From Puniceicoccales bacterium (GTDB lineage: Bacteria; Verrucomicrobiota; Verrucomicrobiia; Opitutales; UBA953), in contig JAISZI010000031.1 of the NCBI GenBank assembly GCA_031269335.1, positions 1 to 64,000 of the forward strand: a stretch of DNA of 64,000 bases, written 5' to 3'. A program made the position numbers and the translations under genes. This document shows, piece after piece, positions 48,185 through 56,993 of this stretch (position 1 is the stretch's first letter; each line of letters starts with the position of its first letter). Under the pieces are notes generated by a model, which saw only the letters and a list, made by a program, of their open reading frames with translations, was not told where the DNA came from and ran no database searches.

Positions 48185-49327
48185 CTAATGGTAATGGTAG
48201 CCCAGGGCGTTGCCCTGGGCTGACTTAGGACCGCCCCTTTGGAGGCTCTGGTTTGCCTCTCCATTCTCTACTTGCAGGCGGAGTTGGCCGCAGGCGGCGG
48301 CGATATCGGTGCCTTTTTCGCGGCGCAGGGTTACGGAGATGCCGCATGAGTGGAGTTCGTGGGTGAAGGCTTGTTGGCGAGCGATGGAAGGGCGTTTCCA
48401 GGGGAGACCGGCGACGGGGTTGCAGGGGATTAGGTTCACGTGGGCGTGGATTTCGCGGGCAATTTTGGCGAGGGAGCGGGCTTGGTCTATGGAGTCGTTC
48501 ACACCGGCGATGAGGATGAACTCGAAGGTGAGCATACGCCCGTGTTTTTCGGCGAAGGTTTTACAAGCGGGCAAAAGCGTTTCGAGCGGGTATTGTTTAT
48601 TGATTGGCATTATCTTGTCGCGCACGGCGTTAGTTGAGCCATGGAGGCTTACGGCGAGGCGCACGTCGAGTGGTTCTTCGGCGAGGGTGAGTATTTTTGG
48701 GACGATGCCGGACGTTGAAATTGTCATGCGCCGTGCGCCCAGACCGAGTGCCCAAGGTGCGTTGAGTATGCGGAGTGCGGCGATTAGATTGTCGTAGTTT
48801 GCCAGCGGTTCGCCCATGCCCATTACGACGAGGTTGTCGAGTGTGTCGGCGGCTTTGTTTTCCAAGGCGGACATCACTTGTGCGACGATTTCGCCGGCGG
48901 AGAGGTCGCGTTTCCAGCCTTTGAGGCCCGATGCGCAAAAGCGGCACCCGTAGGCACATCCGATCTGCGTTGAGACGCAGAGTGTCGTGCGTGCTTTTTC
49001 GTTGTCTTTGCCCGTGCGCGGGGCGCGCAAGATAACGGTTTCGATGAGCGACCCGTCTCGCAGGCGTTGGAGGATTTTTCGGGTGACGTCGCTGGAATCC
49101 GTTCCGAGCACGGGGGTGTTTGGGGCAAAGTCAAAGTTGGCGGAAAGCCATTCGCGGAGCGGTCGCGGCAAGTTAGTCATTTGGTCAGGAGAACGGGCAC
49201 GTTCCTTGTAAATCCATTTGAACACTTGTCCGGCGCGAAAAGACGGCTCGTTCCTCTGGGCGAGGCGGAGTGCGAGCGATTCCGGTGTCTCGGCGAACAC
49301 CGGTGGCTTGTCCGGTTGAAACTTCAT
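48185..49327 (-). CDS. rlmN: 23S rRNA (adenine-2503-C2) / tRNA methyltransferase RlmN
   Basis: Radical-SAM enzyme methylating A2503 of 23S rRNA and some tRNAs. The cluster motif is GCAYGCRFCASGLKGWKRDLS, and VVMGMGEPLANYDNLIAAL, ISTSGIVPKI and RLAVSLHGSTNAVRDKIMPIN are family blocks. The C-terminal catalytic Cys region reads HSCGISVTLRREKGTDIAAACGQL. The natural end should be near that point; the last ~20 residues (QSLQRGGPKSAQGNALGYHYH) translate a palindromic intergenic repeat that has invaded the 3' end. 380 aa in total. Confidence 0.95.
   Translation of the reverse strand: MKFQPDKPPVFAETPESLALRLAQRNEPSFRAGQVFKWIYKERARSPDQMTNLPRPLREWLSANFDFAPNTPVLGTDSSDVTRKILQRLRDGSLIETVILRAPRTGKDNEKARTTLCVSTQIGCAYGCRFCASGLKGWKRDLSAGEIVAQVMSALENKAADTLDNLVVMGMGEPLANYDNLIAALRILNAPWALGLGARRMTISTSGIVPKILTLAEEPLDVRLAVSLHGSTNAVRDKIMPINKQYPLETLLPACKTFAEKHGRMLTFEFILIAGVNDSIDQARSLAKIAREIHAHVNLIPCNPVAGLPWKRPSIARQQAFTHELHSCGISVTLRREKGTDIAAACGQLRLQVENGEANQSLQRGGPKSAQGNALGYHYH
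48190..48250. repeat. Palindromic repeat (A/B family) within the rlmN 3' end
   Basis: CCCAGGGCGTTGCCCTGGG at 48201-48219 followed by CCGCCCCTTTGGAGGC is one unit of the array found at 1-720 and 53990-54900. The upstream CGCGCCAATGGCGCATCC is part of the hinge of those arrays. Confidence 0.9.
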
Positions 49328-49485
49328 TTACGGTGCTTTTATGAAAAGGTTTTTCCCTATGAGAAACATCTTTCTGCGCCATCGCGGGCAGGTGTTGCCA
49401 ATTGCTTTCTTGCGCGGGACGGGTGCCCGCTCATGCTCGCGCCTCTTTGCAACCACCGCAGCTAACGCTTTTTTCATTCGTAACC

Positions 49486-51036
49486 ATGACCACGAAACCC
49501 TTCTACATCACGACTGCCATTGACTACGCAAACGGCGCACCGCACCTCGGTCACGCCTACGAAAAAATCCTCACGGACGTCATTGCCCGCTTTCAACGCT
49601 TGCGTGGGCGCAGTGTGCATTTTCTCACGGGTCTCGACGAACACGGGCAAAAGGTGCAGCAGACCGCTGCCCTGCGTGGCCTCACTCCACAAGAAGCCTG
49701 TGATGAGGCCGCCGTCCTCTTCCAAGCTCTCTTGCGCAATCTCAACATCACTCACGATGATTTTTTGCGCACTACCCAGCCGCGCCACAAGCAGGTCGTC
49801 CAATGCCTTTTGCAAAAGCTTTTTGACGCGGGTCTCATCTACAAAGCCGAATACACGGGCTTTTACAGCGTGCGGCAGGAGCAGTTTGTCCTCGAAAAAG
49901 ATAGAAATCAGGACGGTTCGTGGCCCGAAATTTTTGGCGAAGTAACGTCGATTACCGAGGGCAATTACTTCTTCCGCCTATCGCAATACCAAGCGTGGCT
50001 CGTGGATTTTCTTAATAAAAACCCAGACTGGATTTTTCCGAGTTTTCGCCAGAAGCAAGTGCTCGAATTTCTCAAAGACCCCATCAACGACCTCTGCATT
50101 TCGCGCCCGCGGGAACGTCTTGGCTGGGGCATCGCGCTGCCTTTTGACAACGATTTCGTGACCTACGTTTGGTTCGATGCCCTCGTTAACTACTTTTCCG
50201 CCGTAGAGAACACCGGTCTCTGGCCTGCCGACGCCCATGTCATTGGCAAAGACATCCTTGTGCCGCCGCACGCCGTCTATTGGCCGTGCATGTTGCAGGC
50301 GCTCGGACTCGCGCTCCCGCGCCGCCTCATCGTTCACGGTTGGTGGACTATCCGCGGCAGCAAAGCCTCCAAAAGTTCCGGCAACGCCGTTAGCTCGCTC
50401 GACCTCGCCAGCATTTATGGCACCGACGCCTTTCGCTATCACCTCATTCGCGAAATGAGTGTCGGGCAAGACAGCGAGTTCTCCGGAGAACAGCTTGAAT
50501 CGCGCTACCGCTCCGACCTCGCCAACGAACTCGGCAATCTCCTCAACCGCCTGCTCAACATGGGCACGCGCCACACCGGCGGCATCGTCCCCATCGTCGG
50601 CGAAACGCACCCCGTCGAAGAACCGGAGACCGAGCTGCTCGCGCTCTGGGAAAAGACGGCGGCGCAATTCATCGAGCTTTCCGAAGGCTACCGTTTCCAC
50701 ACGGCATTAGAAACGCTCTGGGTCTTCATTCGCTTTATGAATCGCTACGTCGAGCACCGCGCCCCGTGGAAACTCGCCAAATCGGCTGACCCCGCCGACC
50801 GCATCCGCCTCGAAAATTGCCTCGCGCACCTCGCCGAAGGACTGCGCCTGACCGCCGTCCTGCTCTCGCCGGTTATGCCGGACACAGCGGCGCGAATCCA
50901 AGAAAACATCGGCGTCGCTCCGGCTCGCACTTTTGCGGGTCAAATCGAGTGGGACCTGAAAAAAACGGGCGGCGCACACCTCGCCGAAAAAGCGATTCTC
51001 TTCCCGCCGGTCGCTGATCCGGCCGCGCAAAAATAA
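49486..51036 (+). CDS. metG: Methionyl-tRNA synthetase
   Basis: Charges tRNA-Met. The class I signature is AIDYANGAPHLGHAYEKILTDVIARF (HLGH), and the KMSKS loop reads SKASKSSGNAVS, with Ala for Met. VWFDALVNYFSAV and HGWWTIRG are typical. The zinc-knuckle Cys pairs of longer enzymes are absent, making it the compact (~516 aa) form with no C-terminal tRNA-binding domain. The ATG at 49486 (MTTKPFYITT) is chosen. It diverges from rlmN and is followed after 66 bp by the isochorismate synthase gene. Confidence 0.94.
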   Translation: MTTKPFYITTAIDYANGAPHLGHAYEKILTDVIARFQRLRGRSVHFLTGLDEHGQKVQQTAALRGLTPQEACDEAAVLFQALLRNLNITHDDFLRTTQPRHKQVVQCLLQKLFDAGLIYKAEYTGFYSVRQEQFVLEKDRNQDGSWPEIFGEVTSITEGNYFFRLSQYQAWLVDFLNKNPDWIFPSFRQKQVLEFLKDPINDLCISRPRERLGWGIALPFDNDFVTYVWFDALVNYFSAVENTGLWPADAHVIGKDILVPPHAVYWPCMLQALGLALPRRLIVHGWWTIRGSKASKSSGNAVSSLDLASIYGTDAFRYHLIREMSVGQDSEFSGEQLESRYRSDLANELGNLLNRLLNMGTRHTGGIVPIVGETHPVEEPETELLALWEKTAAQFIELSEGYRFHTALETLWVFIRFMNRYVEHRAPWKLAKSADPADRIRLENCLAHLAEGLRLTAVLLSPVMPDTAARIQENIGVAPARTFAGQIEWDLKKTGGAHLAEKAILFPPVADPAAQK

Positions 51037-51102
51037 CCGCCTTCACGCTGTCCATTCCGCCGCCGCCGCTGTTCCCCGTCCGCTTTTTTCTCCGGCAAAT
51101 CA

Positions 51103-52464
51103 ATGCCCGCCACGCGCCTCATTAGTATTTCCCGCCGCGTCCGTTGCGCAGAGCCGCTCGCGGCGTTGCTCGCCAGAACCGACGGCGATTTTGGCGCGTG
51201 TTTTGAACACCCGACCTCCGGCACGGCTTTCGCAGGCGTAGGCGCGGCGTGGCACGCTGTTTTTCACGGCAAAGAAAGATTTCGACGCGCCCGAGACGCT
51301 GCTAACACGTTGATGGCAAACGCTATTTTTGACGGCGACGTCCGCGAATCGCCGGCGATGATGCATTTTTTCGCCGCGTTTTCCTTTGAAAATGACGCCC
51401 CCGAAGATGCGCCTTTTGCCCCAGGAAACGTTTTTTTGCCGCGCTGGCAGATCGTCCGTTCGGGAGAACAGTGTTTTCTCGTCAAAAACAACCTTGTCCG
51501 CTCAGACATCACCCGCAGCGAAATCGCCGCTATAGTTAATGCTGCTAACGGCGATGCCCTTGCGAGCGAACTTCGCCTCGACGACGCCCCTCTCCGCCTG
51601 CGTTCTCTTCTCGACGCCCAACGCGTTGCGCCAGTGTTCACCGAAGAAGGCGGCTCGTGGTTCTCGGCGGGTGTCGCAGATGTCCTGCGGCGAATTTCCA
51701 ACGGCGACGCCCGTAAAATCGTGCTCGCCCGCAGATTGCGCGCTACCGCGCCAATCCCGTTTTCCATTCCTGCCACCTTCGCCCGCTTGCGCGAAACTTT
51801 TCCACCCTGCCACACTTTCGCCTTCGCCTGCGGAGCCGATCGCATTTTCACAGGTTCGACCCCGGAATGCCTCGTTGACGTCGCCGGAGGCATTCTCAAC
51901 ACCGAAGCTATCGCCGGCTCCGCCCCGCGACCGACGCCCCACGCCGCGCCGGAACCCCTTGCCGCCTGCCTGCTTGCCGACGCCAAAGAACGCCGCGAGC
52001 ACACCACCGTCGTCGAGACCATTCTTGCTTCACTGCGCACCCTCGGCATCGAAGCGCGGGCAGCCGACCGTGCGCATTGCCTCGCCCTGCCGTATATCTT
52101 GCACTTGCGCACGCCCCTTCGCGCCAGCGTTTCTAACAAGATTCACTTGCTCGACATCGCCGCCGCCTTGCACCCGACCTCCGCCACCGGCGGCGTGCCG
52201 ACTGCCGCCGCCCTCGACGCCATTCGCTCCCTTGAACCGAATCCGCGCAGCCTCTACGCAGGCACGCTCGGCTGGTTCGACGCCGCCGGCGAAGGCCGCC
52301 TTCTCGTCGGTTTGCGAAGCGCGTTGATTTCAGGCAACGACGCGCTCCTTTTCGCCGGTGCAGGTATTGTCGCCGGTTCGCTTCCGTCCCGCGAACTCGC
52401 CGAGACACAGGCGAAGTTTCGCGCCATGGCAGACGCCCTCGTCGCCCCGTTGATAAAATCATAG
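51103..52464 (+). CDS. menF: Isochorismate synthase (MenF-type)
   Basis: Chorismate-binding enzyme converting chorismate to isochorismate for menaquinone or a siderophore. The conserved C-terminal core is clear: ISNGDARKIVLARRLRA, IFTGSTPECLVDVAGGILNTEAIAGSAPR, EHTTVVETILASLR, HLRTPLRA, and YAGTLGWFDAAGEGRLLVGLRSALI ending in AGAGIVAGSLPSRELAETQAKFRAM. 453 aa fits MenF. No other men or siderophore gene is adjacent, so the pathway cannot be decided from context; the menaquinone role is more likely with a lone gene. Salicylate or anthranilate synthase relatives are less likely. Confidence 0.85.
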   Translation: MPATRLISISRRVRCAEPLAALLARTDGDFGACFEHPTSGTAFAGVGAAWHAVFHGKERFRRARDAANTLMANAIFDGDVRESPAMMHFFAAFSFENDAPEDAPFAPGNVFLPRWQIVRSGEQCFLVKNNLVRSDITRSEIAAIVNAANGDALASELRLDDAPLRLRSLLDAQRVAPVFTEEGGSWFSAGVADVLRRISNGDARKIVLARRLRATAPIPFSIPATFARLRETFPPCHTFAFACGADRIFTGSTPECLVDVAGGILNTEAIAGSAPRPTPHAAPEPLAACLLADAKERREHTTVVETILASLRTLGIEARAADRAHCLALPYILHLRTPLRASVSNKIHLLDIAAALHPTSATGGVPTAAALDAIRSLEPNPRSLYAGTLGWFDAAGEGRLLVGLRSALISGNDALLFAGAGIVAGSLPSRELAETQAKFRAMADALVAPLIKS

Positions 52465-52481
52465 GTGCAGCGGCATAACTA

Positions 52482-52654
52482 CCTCCCCCGACGGAGGATA
52501 ATGTGATCCGCGCTCGTTTCATTCGCACTCCCCGACGGAGGATAACGTGAATAACCGGCAGTGAAGCGTAGCGGAATCGGCGGATGCCCCCTCCCCGCGC
52601 TCGCTGTGCTCGCGCTCCACTGGCGGTTATTCACGTTGTGCCCCTTTGGGGCAC
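52482..52654. repeat. Intergenic repeat family D with inverted ends
   Basis: Two copies of C(T)CCCCGACGGAGGATAA(C/T)GTGA occur at 52482-52505 and ~52528-52550. AACGTGAATAACCG (52544-52557) pairs with CGGTTATTCACGTT (52624-52637) around CCGCGCTCGCTGTGCTCGCG. A GTGCCCCTTTGGGGCAC palindrome closes it at 52638-52654. The same elements recur in inverted order at 54897-55260. The rest of the menF-porin gap (52655-52839) holds AT-rich sequence with T-runs, a plausible promoter area, but no clear -35/-10 pair. Confidence 0.8.
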
Positions 52655-52839
52655 TGGTGGCGTATCATAACGCCTGAATCGCTCATTTTTTTACAAAAGA
52701 AGTTTTTTTTATCTTATTGCGTAAATGGCATCGTTTTCGCTTACACTTTGAAACCGTGGTGGATGTCGCGATACTTCCGAATGCAAGGGCTTCGGAGTCA
52801 CCCGAGACATGCCGCCGCGCACTCACAAAACAACAATAC

Positions 52840-53880
52840 ATGAACCAGAACTTGAAAACCGTAGGACTCTCCGCAGTCCTCGCCGCCGCAGCGACACTTC
52901 CTTCGCAAGCTGACGTTACCATCAACCAATACTTATCCATCGAGGGCTACGTCGCCGCGTCAGCTACCTTTACCAAGGTGAGCAGCGGGGGATTACTTGG
53001 CCTGCCCAATGCAGGGAAAAACTATACCCTCTTCGACTCCCAGGCTGAGAACCTCGACCGGGCGTTCGTCGGTCTCAAAGGAAAACACGGTGCTTTTGAC
53101 GGCGAAGTGAGCTTCCTCTATATCCCAGACGGCGGCGGCAACGAAGCGGGCATCCTCGACGCCTACGCACGGTGGAGCCAAAACGGTTTTGCCGTCAAAG
53201 TCGGCAAGTTTCTGACTAATTTAGGCTACGAAGCCTTTCACATACGCGATATGAACCAGCTCACGCGTGGACACCTCGTGGATTTCCCCGGTGGCTATCA
53301 TACCGGCATTGACCTGAGTTATACCGCCCCCGATGAAAAGTTTTCCGTCGGCGGCGCCGTTCTCGACTCGCTCTTTGGCGGACAGGGCTTCTACGACGGC
53401 GACTACAATTTGAAAAACATCGGTTTCGAGTTTTTCGCCTCATTCAAACCAAACAAACAAAGCAAAATTTTTGCCTCTGTCGGATACGACTCCAAAAATG
53501 ATGACTCTTTCCGAACGGATGGAGATGCCGCCAAAGACCAACTCGTCTTTGATTTCTGGGGAAGCTACGATATCACCGACGATATCTCCGTTGGAGCGGA
53601 ATACTCCTATGCCCAAAATAAAGCCTCGGACGACGGCTCGCGCGCCTGGATTCTGTTTGCAAAATATACCCTGCCTCAACTTAATCGAAAATTCTCCCTC
53701 GTCGGCAGAATAAGCTCCATAGACCGCGATTTTGATGACGGTTCAGAATACAGGTTCACGCTATCACCCGCTTACAAATACTCAGATAATCTTCTTTTCC
53801 GCGCCGAAGTCTCTCATTTGCACGGCTCCGGAAACTATAATGATTATTTCTTCGGATTGCAGGCAATTTTTAGTTTCTGA
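52840..53880 (+). CDS. Putative outer-membrane porin / beta-barrel protein
   Basis: A 346-aa protein with signal peptide MNQNLKTVGLSAVLAAAATLPSQA and then repeated amphipathic beta-strands ending in FFGLQAIFSF with a terminal Phe. The block AGILDAYARWSQNGFAVKVGKFLTNLGYEAF resembles the conserved strand region of OprP/OprO-like and related putative beta-barrel porins. It is likely a BAM client forming a channel; substrate unknown. The ATG at 52840 is chosen because it begins the signal peptide; the track start adds 41 residues of leader. Confidence 0.8.
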   Translation: MNQNLKTVGLSAVLAAAATLPSQADVTINQYLSIEGYVAASATFTKVSSGGLLGLPNAGKNYTLFDSQAENLDRAFVGLKGKHGAFDGEVSFLYIPDGGGNEAGILDAYARWSQNGFAVKVGKFLTNLGYEAFHIRDMNQLTRGHLVDFPGGYHTGIDLSYTAPDEKFSVGGAVLDSLFGGQGFYDGDYNLKNIGFEFFASFKPNKQSKIFASVGYDSKNDDSFRTDGDAAKDQLVFDFWGSYDITDDISVGAEYSYAQNKASDDGSRAWILFAKYTLPQLNRKFSLVGRISSIDRDFDDGSEYRFTLSPAYKYSDNLLFRAEVSHLHGSGNYNDYFFGLQAIFSF

Positions 53881-53989
53881 AAAACGCCGGCGTATCAGTG
53901 AACGCAGTAACGCAGTGGACCTGGCGTCCACTGCGTTCGCTGTGCTTGCCTCCCGGAAAGAGGGAGAAGGGAAGAGGGGGAAGGGTGGG

Positions 53990-54900
53990 GCGAAGGCGAT
54001 GGCGCACCCCCCCCCAATTTACCCGCGCCAACGGCGCATCCTATGCCAGCCCAGGGCAACGCCCTGGGTAATGGGGGCACCACGCAAACCAAAGCCCCAA
54101 AGGGGCGGCACCAACATAGCCCAGACATGGGAGCGCAGGCGTCCCGCCTGCACGACTGCCCGCAGCCCCAACGGGGCGGCCCTAATATAGCCCAGGGCAA
54201 CGCCCTGGGTATTGGGCAACCACAAAAGAAAAGCCCCAAAGGGGCGGCACCAACATAGCCCAGACATGGGAGCGCAGGCGTCCCGCCTGCACGACTGCCC
54301 GCAGCCCCAAAGGGGCGGCCCTAATATAGCCCAGGGCAACGCCCTGGGTATTCGGGAAAAAGCGGAGGAGTGGAAAGCCCCAACGGGGCGGTCCTAATAT
54401 AGCCCAGGGCAACGCCCTGGGTATCGGGCAACCACAAAAGAAAAAGCCCCAACGGGGCGGCACCAATCATTTCCCAGGGCAACGCCCTGGGGGAAGGGTG
54501 GGGCGAAGGCGACGGTGTACCCCAATTTACCCGCGCCAACGGCGCATTCTGATGGGGTAGCCCAGGGCGTTGCCCTGGGATGGTATTGGTGCCGCCCCGT
54601 TGGGGCTTCTGGTGTTAATGACGTTCAATACCCAGGGCGTTGCCCTGGGCTATGATTGGTGCCGCCCCGTTGGGGCTGCGGGCAGTCGTGCAGGCGGGAC
54701 GCCTGCGCTCCCATGTCTGGGCTATGTTGGTGCCGCCCCGTTGGGGCTTTATTTTTGTGGTTGCCCAATACCCAGGGTGTTGCCCTGGGCTATCATTGGT
54801 GCCGCCCCTTTGGAGGCTCTGGTTTTGTTGTTCCCCAATACCCAGGGCGTTGCCCTGGGCTACATTGGGGCCGCCCCTTTGGTGCTTTGGGGACAACGCT
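53990..54900. repeat. Second large palindrome array (A/B/C units)
   Basis: Nine B palindromes (54050-54068, 54191-54209, 54330-54348, 54403-54421, 54473-54491, 54561-54579, 54631-54649, 54771-54789, 54841-54859) alternate with GCCCCAACGGGGC units and three C units (CAGACATGGGAGCGCAGGCG or complement). Units left of 54473 and right of 54579 have opposite orientation around a 107-bp hinge (54473-54579) that matches the hinges of the first array. ORFs here (QGVALGYIRAAPLGL) are repeat translations, not genes. A nine-C homopolymer lies at 54007-54015. Confidence 0.92.
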
Positions 54901-55420
54901 TCCCCCGGAGGGGGATAACGTGAATAACCGCCGGTGGAGCGCGAGCACAGCGAGCGCGGAACCGGCGGAATCGCCTCGCCACCCACCCGCGCCCTGAAGG
55001 GGCGCAACTCCAGACCTCGGTCATGCGCCGCTGCCTCGGATATGCTCCCGCTGTGCGTCCGTCTCTGCACGCCCCTGCTGCGACTATGCTGCGCTTATGT
55101 CGCCCCCCCCCGCAGGAAAGCACGGCAACGGTTGTTGGTCGCGCGCCCCGTCGGGGCGCGGGGAGAGAGAGGTCGCCGTCCGGCAGTTCCGCTGCGCCCC
55201 ACTGCCGGTTATTCACGTTGTCCCCCTTCGGGGGAGCGCGAGTGAAACGAGTGCGGATTACTGTCCTCGCGTTGAAGTCCAACGCCGCTGCTACCTTCGG
55301 GGGAGCGCGAGTGAAACGAGTGCGGATTACTCGGCGAGGCTGGAAGAGGCGAAGATCGCAACCCTCCTTCGGGGATGCGCGAGTGAAACGAGTGCGGATT
55401 ACGTCATTCCCATTCGGGGG
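54901..55420. repeat. Repeat family D cluster upstream of folC
   Basis: GGATAACGTGAATAACCG (~54913) and CGGTTATTCACGTTGTCC (~55206) form a far-spaced inverted pair. TTCGGGGGAGCGCGAGTGAAACGAGTGCGGATTAC then repeats at 55227-55261, 55296-55330 and 55368-55402 with ~70-bp spacing, and a partial copy lies near 55412. The spacers differ. From 55420 to 55621 only a pyrimidine-rich tract is seen. No gene recognised in the whole 53881-55621 gap. Confidence 0.8.
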
Positions 55421-55621
55421 ATGCGCCATTGGCTTCGCCTCAAAAGGGTGGCACCAATTGAGGCATAGGGGGGTGATTACCGCTTGCCCCTCTCATTCCT
55501 CCCCCCCCTCCTCTTTCCTCGCTTCTCACTCCTCACTCCTCTTTCCTCGTTCTTTCGTGACGGCGTGGGTGAAACCGGAAGCAAGCCCTGCCTTGCCACT
55601 GTGTTTTTCTCGGTGTCCACT

Positions 55622-56929
55622 ATGTCCACTATGTCCACGGCATCTACTACGCAATGGCTCTATGCCTTGAAGAACCACGGCTCGAAGTTTGGGGTTGAGC
55701 GCATGGCGTTATTTGCGGGTGCTCTTGGGAATCCCGAACGGGCATTTCCGTCAATTCTTGTGGCGGGGAGCAATGGCAAAGGTTCTACGGCGGCGATGCT
55801 TGAGGCGATATATCGTGCGGGCGGGTTGCGGACGGGGCTATACACTTCGCCGCATCTTGTGCGGCTTGGCGAGCGAGTCCAAATTGACCGAATCTCGCTT
55901 TCTGACGCGCTAATCAGCGCGTATGTGGAAGAGCTTGCGGTGGTGGCGAGAGGGATTGCCGACCAAGACCCAGAAGATAGCCCTTCCTTTTTCGAGTTTA
56001 TGACGGCGATGGCATTTCTTGAATTTAACCGACGCAGGGTGGACGTCGGCATCGTGGAAGTGGGACTCGGCGGGCGTTTAGATGCGACTAACATTTTGTC
56101 TCCGGCGGCGTCGGTGGTGACGTCCATCAGCCTCGAACATACGAACTTGCTTGGAGACACTTTAGAAAAAATTGCGGCGGAAAAAGGCGGAATAATCAAA
56201 GTCGGGGTTCCGGTCGTGCTTGGGTTATTGCCCGATGCAGCCGAGCAGGTTTTACGAAAAATTGCCCGCGAGCGAAACGCTCCGGTGTTTTCCGTGCGGG
56301 AGCGTTTTAATGTTGGCGAAAAAGTGTATCCAGAAACGAATCTCGCGGGGGCGCACCAACGGGCAAATGCGGCGCTTGCTTTGCTCGTTGTAGAAGTGCT
56401 TCGCGGGCAATTTCCTGTGGACGATGCCGTGGCGCGTGCAGCCTTGCGGAAAACAGAATGGGCTGCGCGGTGGCAGACATTTACGCTTTCGCGTTCGCGG
56501 CAACTCATAGTGGACGCTGCACACAATGCCGAGGGTGCTGCTGCCATTGAACCCTTGCTGGAGAAACTTACACCCGCGCCGACAATTATCACAGGGGCAC
56601 TGGGAAAAGAACGTGCTGAACCGTTAATTGCGACATTGGCGCGGCACGCCCGTGCGTTGGTTTTCGTGCATATCGGGCAAGAACGTGCGTGCAGCTTTGA
56701 AGAACTCGCTTCTTGTGTCCCGCAAGGGTTTCGGGGGACGATTTCGTGCACCAGCGTCGAGGAGCTTTTTCCTGCGCTGGGAGAGTGCGCGGTAGGAGAA
56801 GACGGCGGAGCGGTGGTCGTCGTCGGATCGGTGTATCTCGCGGGAGAAGTTCTGACTCAATTTTTATACGGTGAAAAAAGCGGAGAGCCGTTTTTACAAG
56901 ACTCGTTGCCCGTGTCGCGTGCCTTTTAA
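55622..56929 (+). CDS. folC: Bifunctional folylpolyglutamate / dihydrofolate synthase
   Basis: Adds glutamate to folates (and usually to dihydropteroate). The ATP P-loop is VAGSNGKGSTAAMLEAIY, followed by GLYTSPHLVRLGERVQID, FEFMTAMAFLEFNRRRVDVGIVEVGLGGRLDATN, SISLEHTNLLGDTLEKIAAEKGGI and VDAAHNAEGAAA. 435 aa matches FolC. Candidate starts at 55622 and 55631 come from a 9-bp tandem repeat (TGTCCACTA), giving MSTMSTMST; the true one is undecided. The track's start at 55484 reads low-complexity pyrimidine DNA. Confidence 0.93.
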   Translation: MSTMSTASTTQWLYALKNHGSKFGVERMALFAGALGNPERAFPSILVAGSNGKGSTAAMLEAIYRAGGLRTGLYTSPHLVRLGERVQIDRISLSDALISAYVEELAVVARGIADQDPEDSPSFFEFMTAMAFLEFNRRRVDVGIVEVGLGGRLDATNILSPAASVVTSISLEHTNLLGDTLEKIAAEKGGIIKVGVPVVLGLLPDAAEQVLRKIARERNAPVFSVRERFNVGEKVYPETNLAGAHQRANAALALLVVEVLRGQFPVDDAVARAALRKTEWAARWQTFTLSRSRQLIVDAAHNAEGAAAIEPLLEKLTPAPTIITGALGKERAEPLIATLARHARALVFVHIGQERACSFEELASCVPQGFRGTISCTSVEELFPALGECAVGEDGGAVVVVGSVYLAGEVLTQFLYGEKSGEPFLQDSLPVSRAF

Positions 56930-56993
56930 TTCGCGTTGTGGGAACTTTTCTACCCGTGTTGTGTATTCCTTCTGTTACAAACCCAAAAAAGAC

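Noticed and set aside
54615-55070. Minus-strand ORFs in the second array
   Set aside because: They read A/B/C repeat units and family D sequence only.
55227-55402. Possible CRISPR array
   Set aside because: Only three units, no cas genes, and the repeat belongs to a dispersed inverted family.
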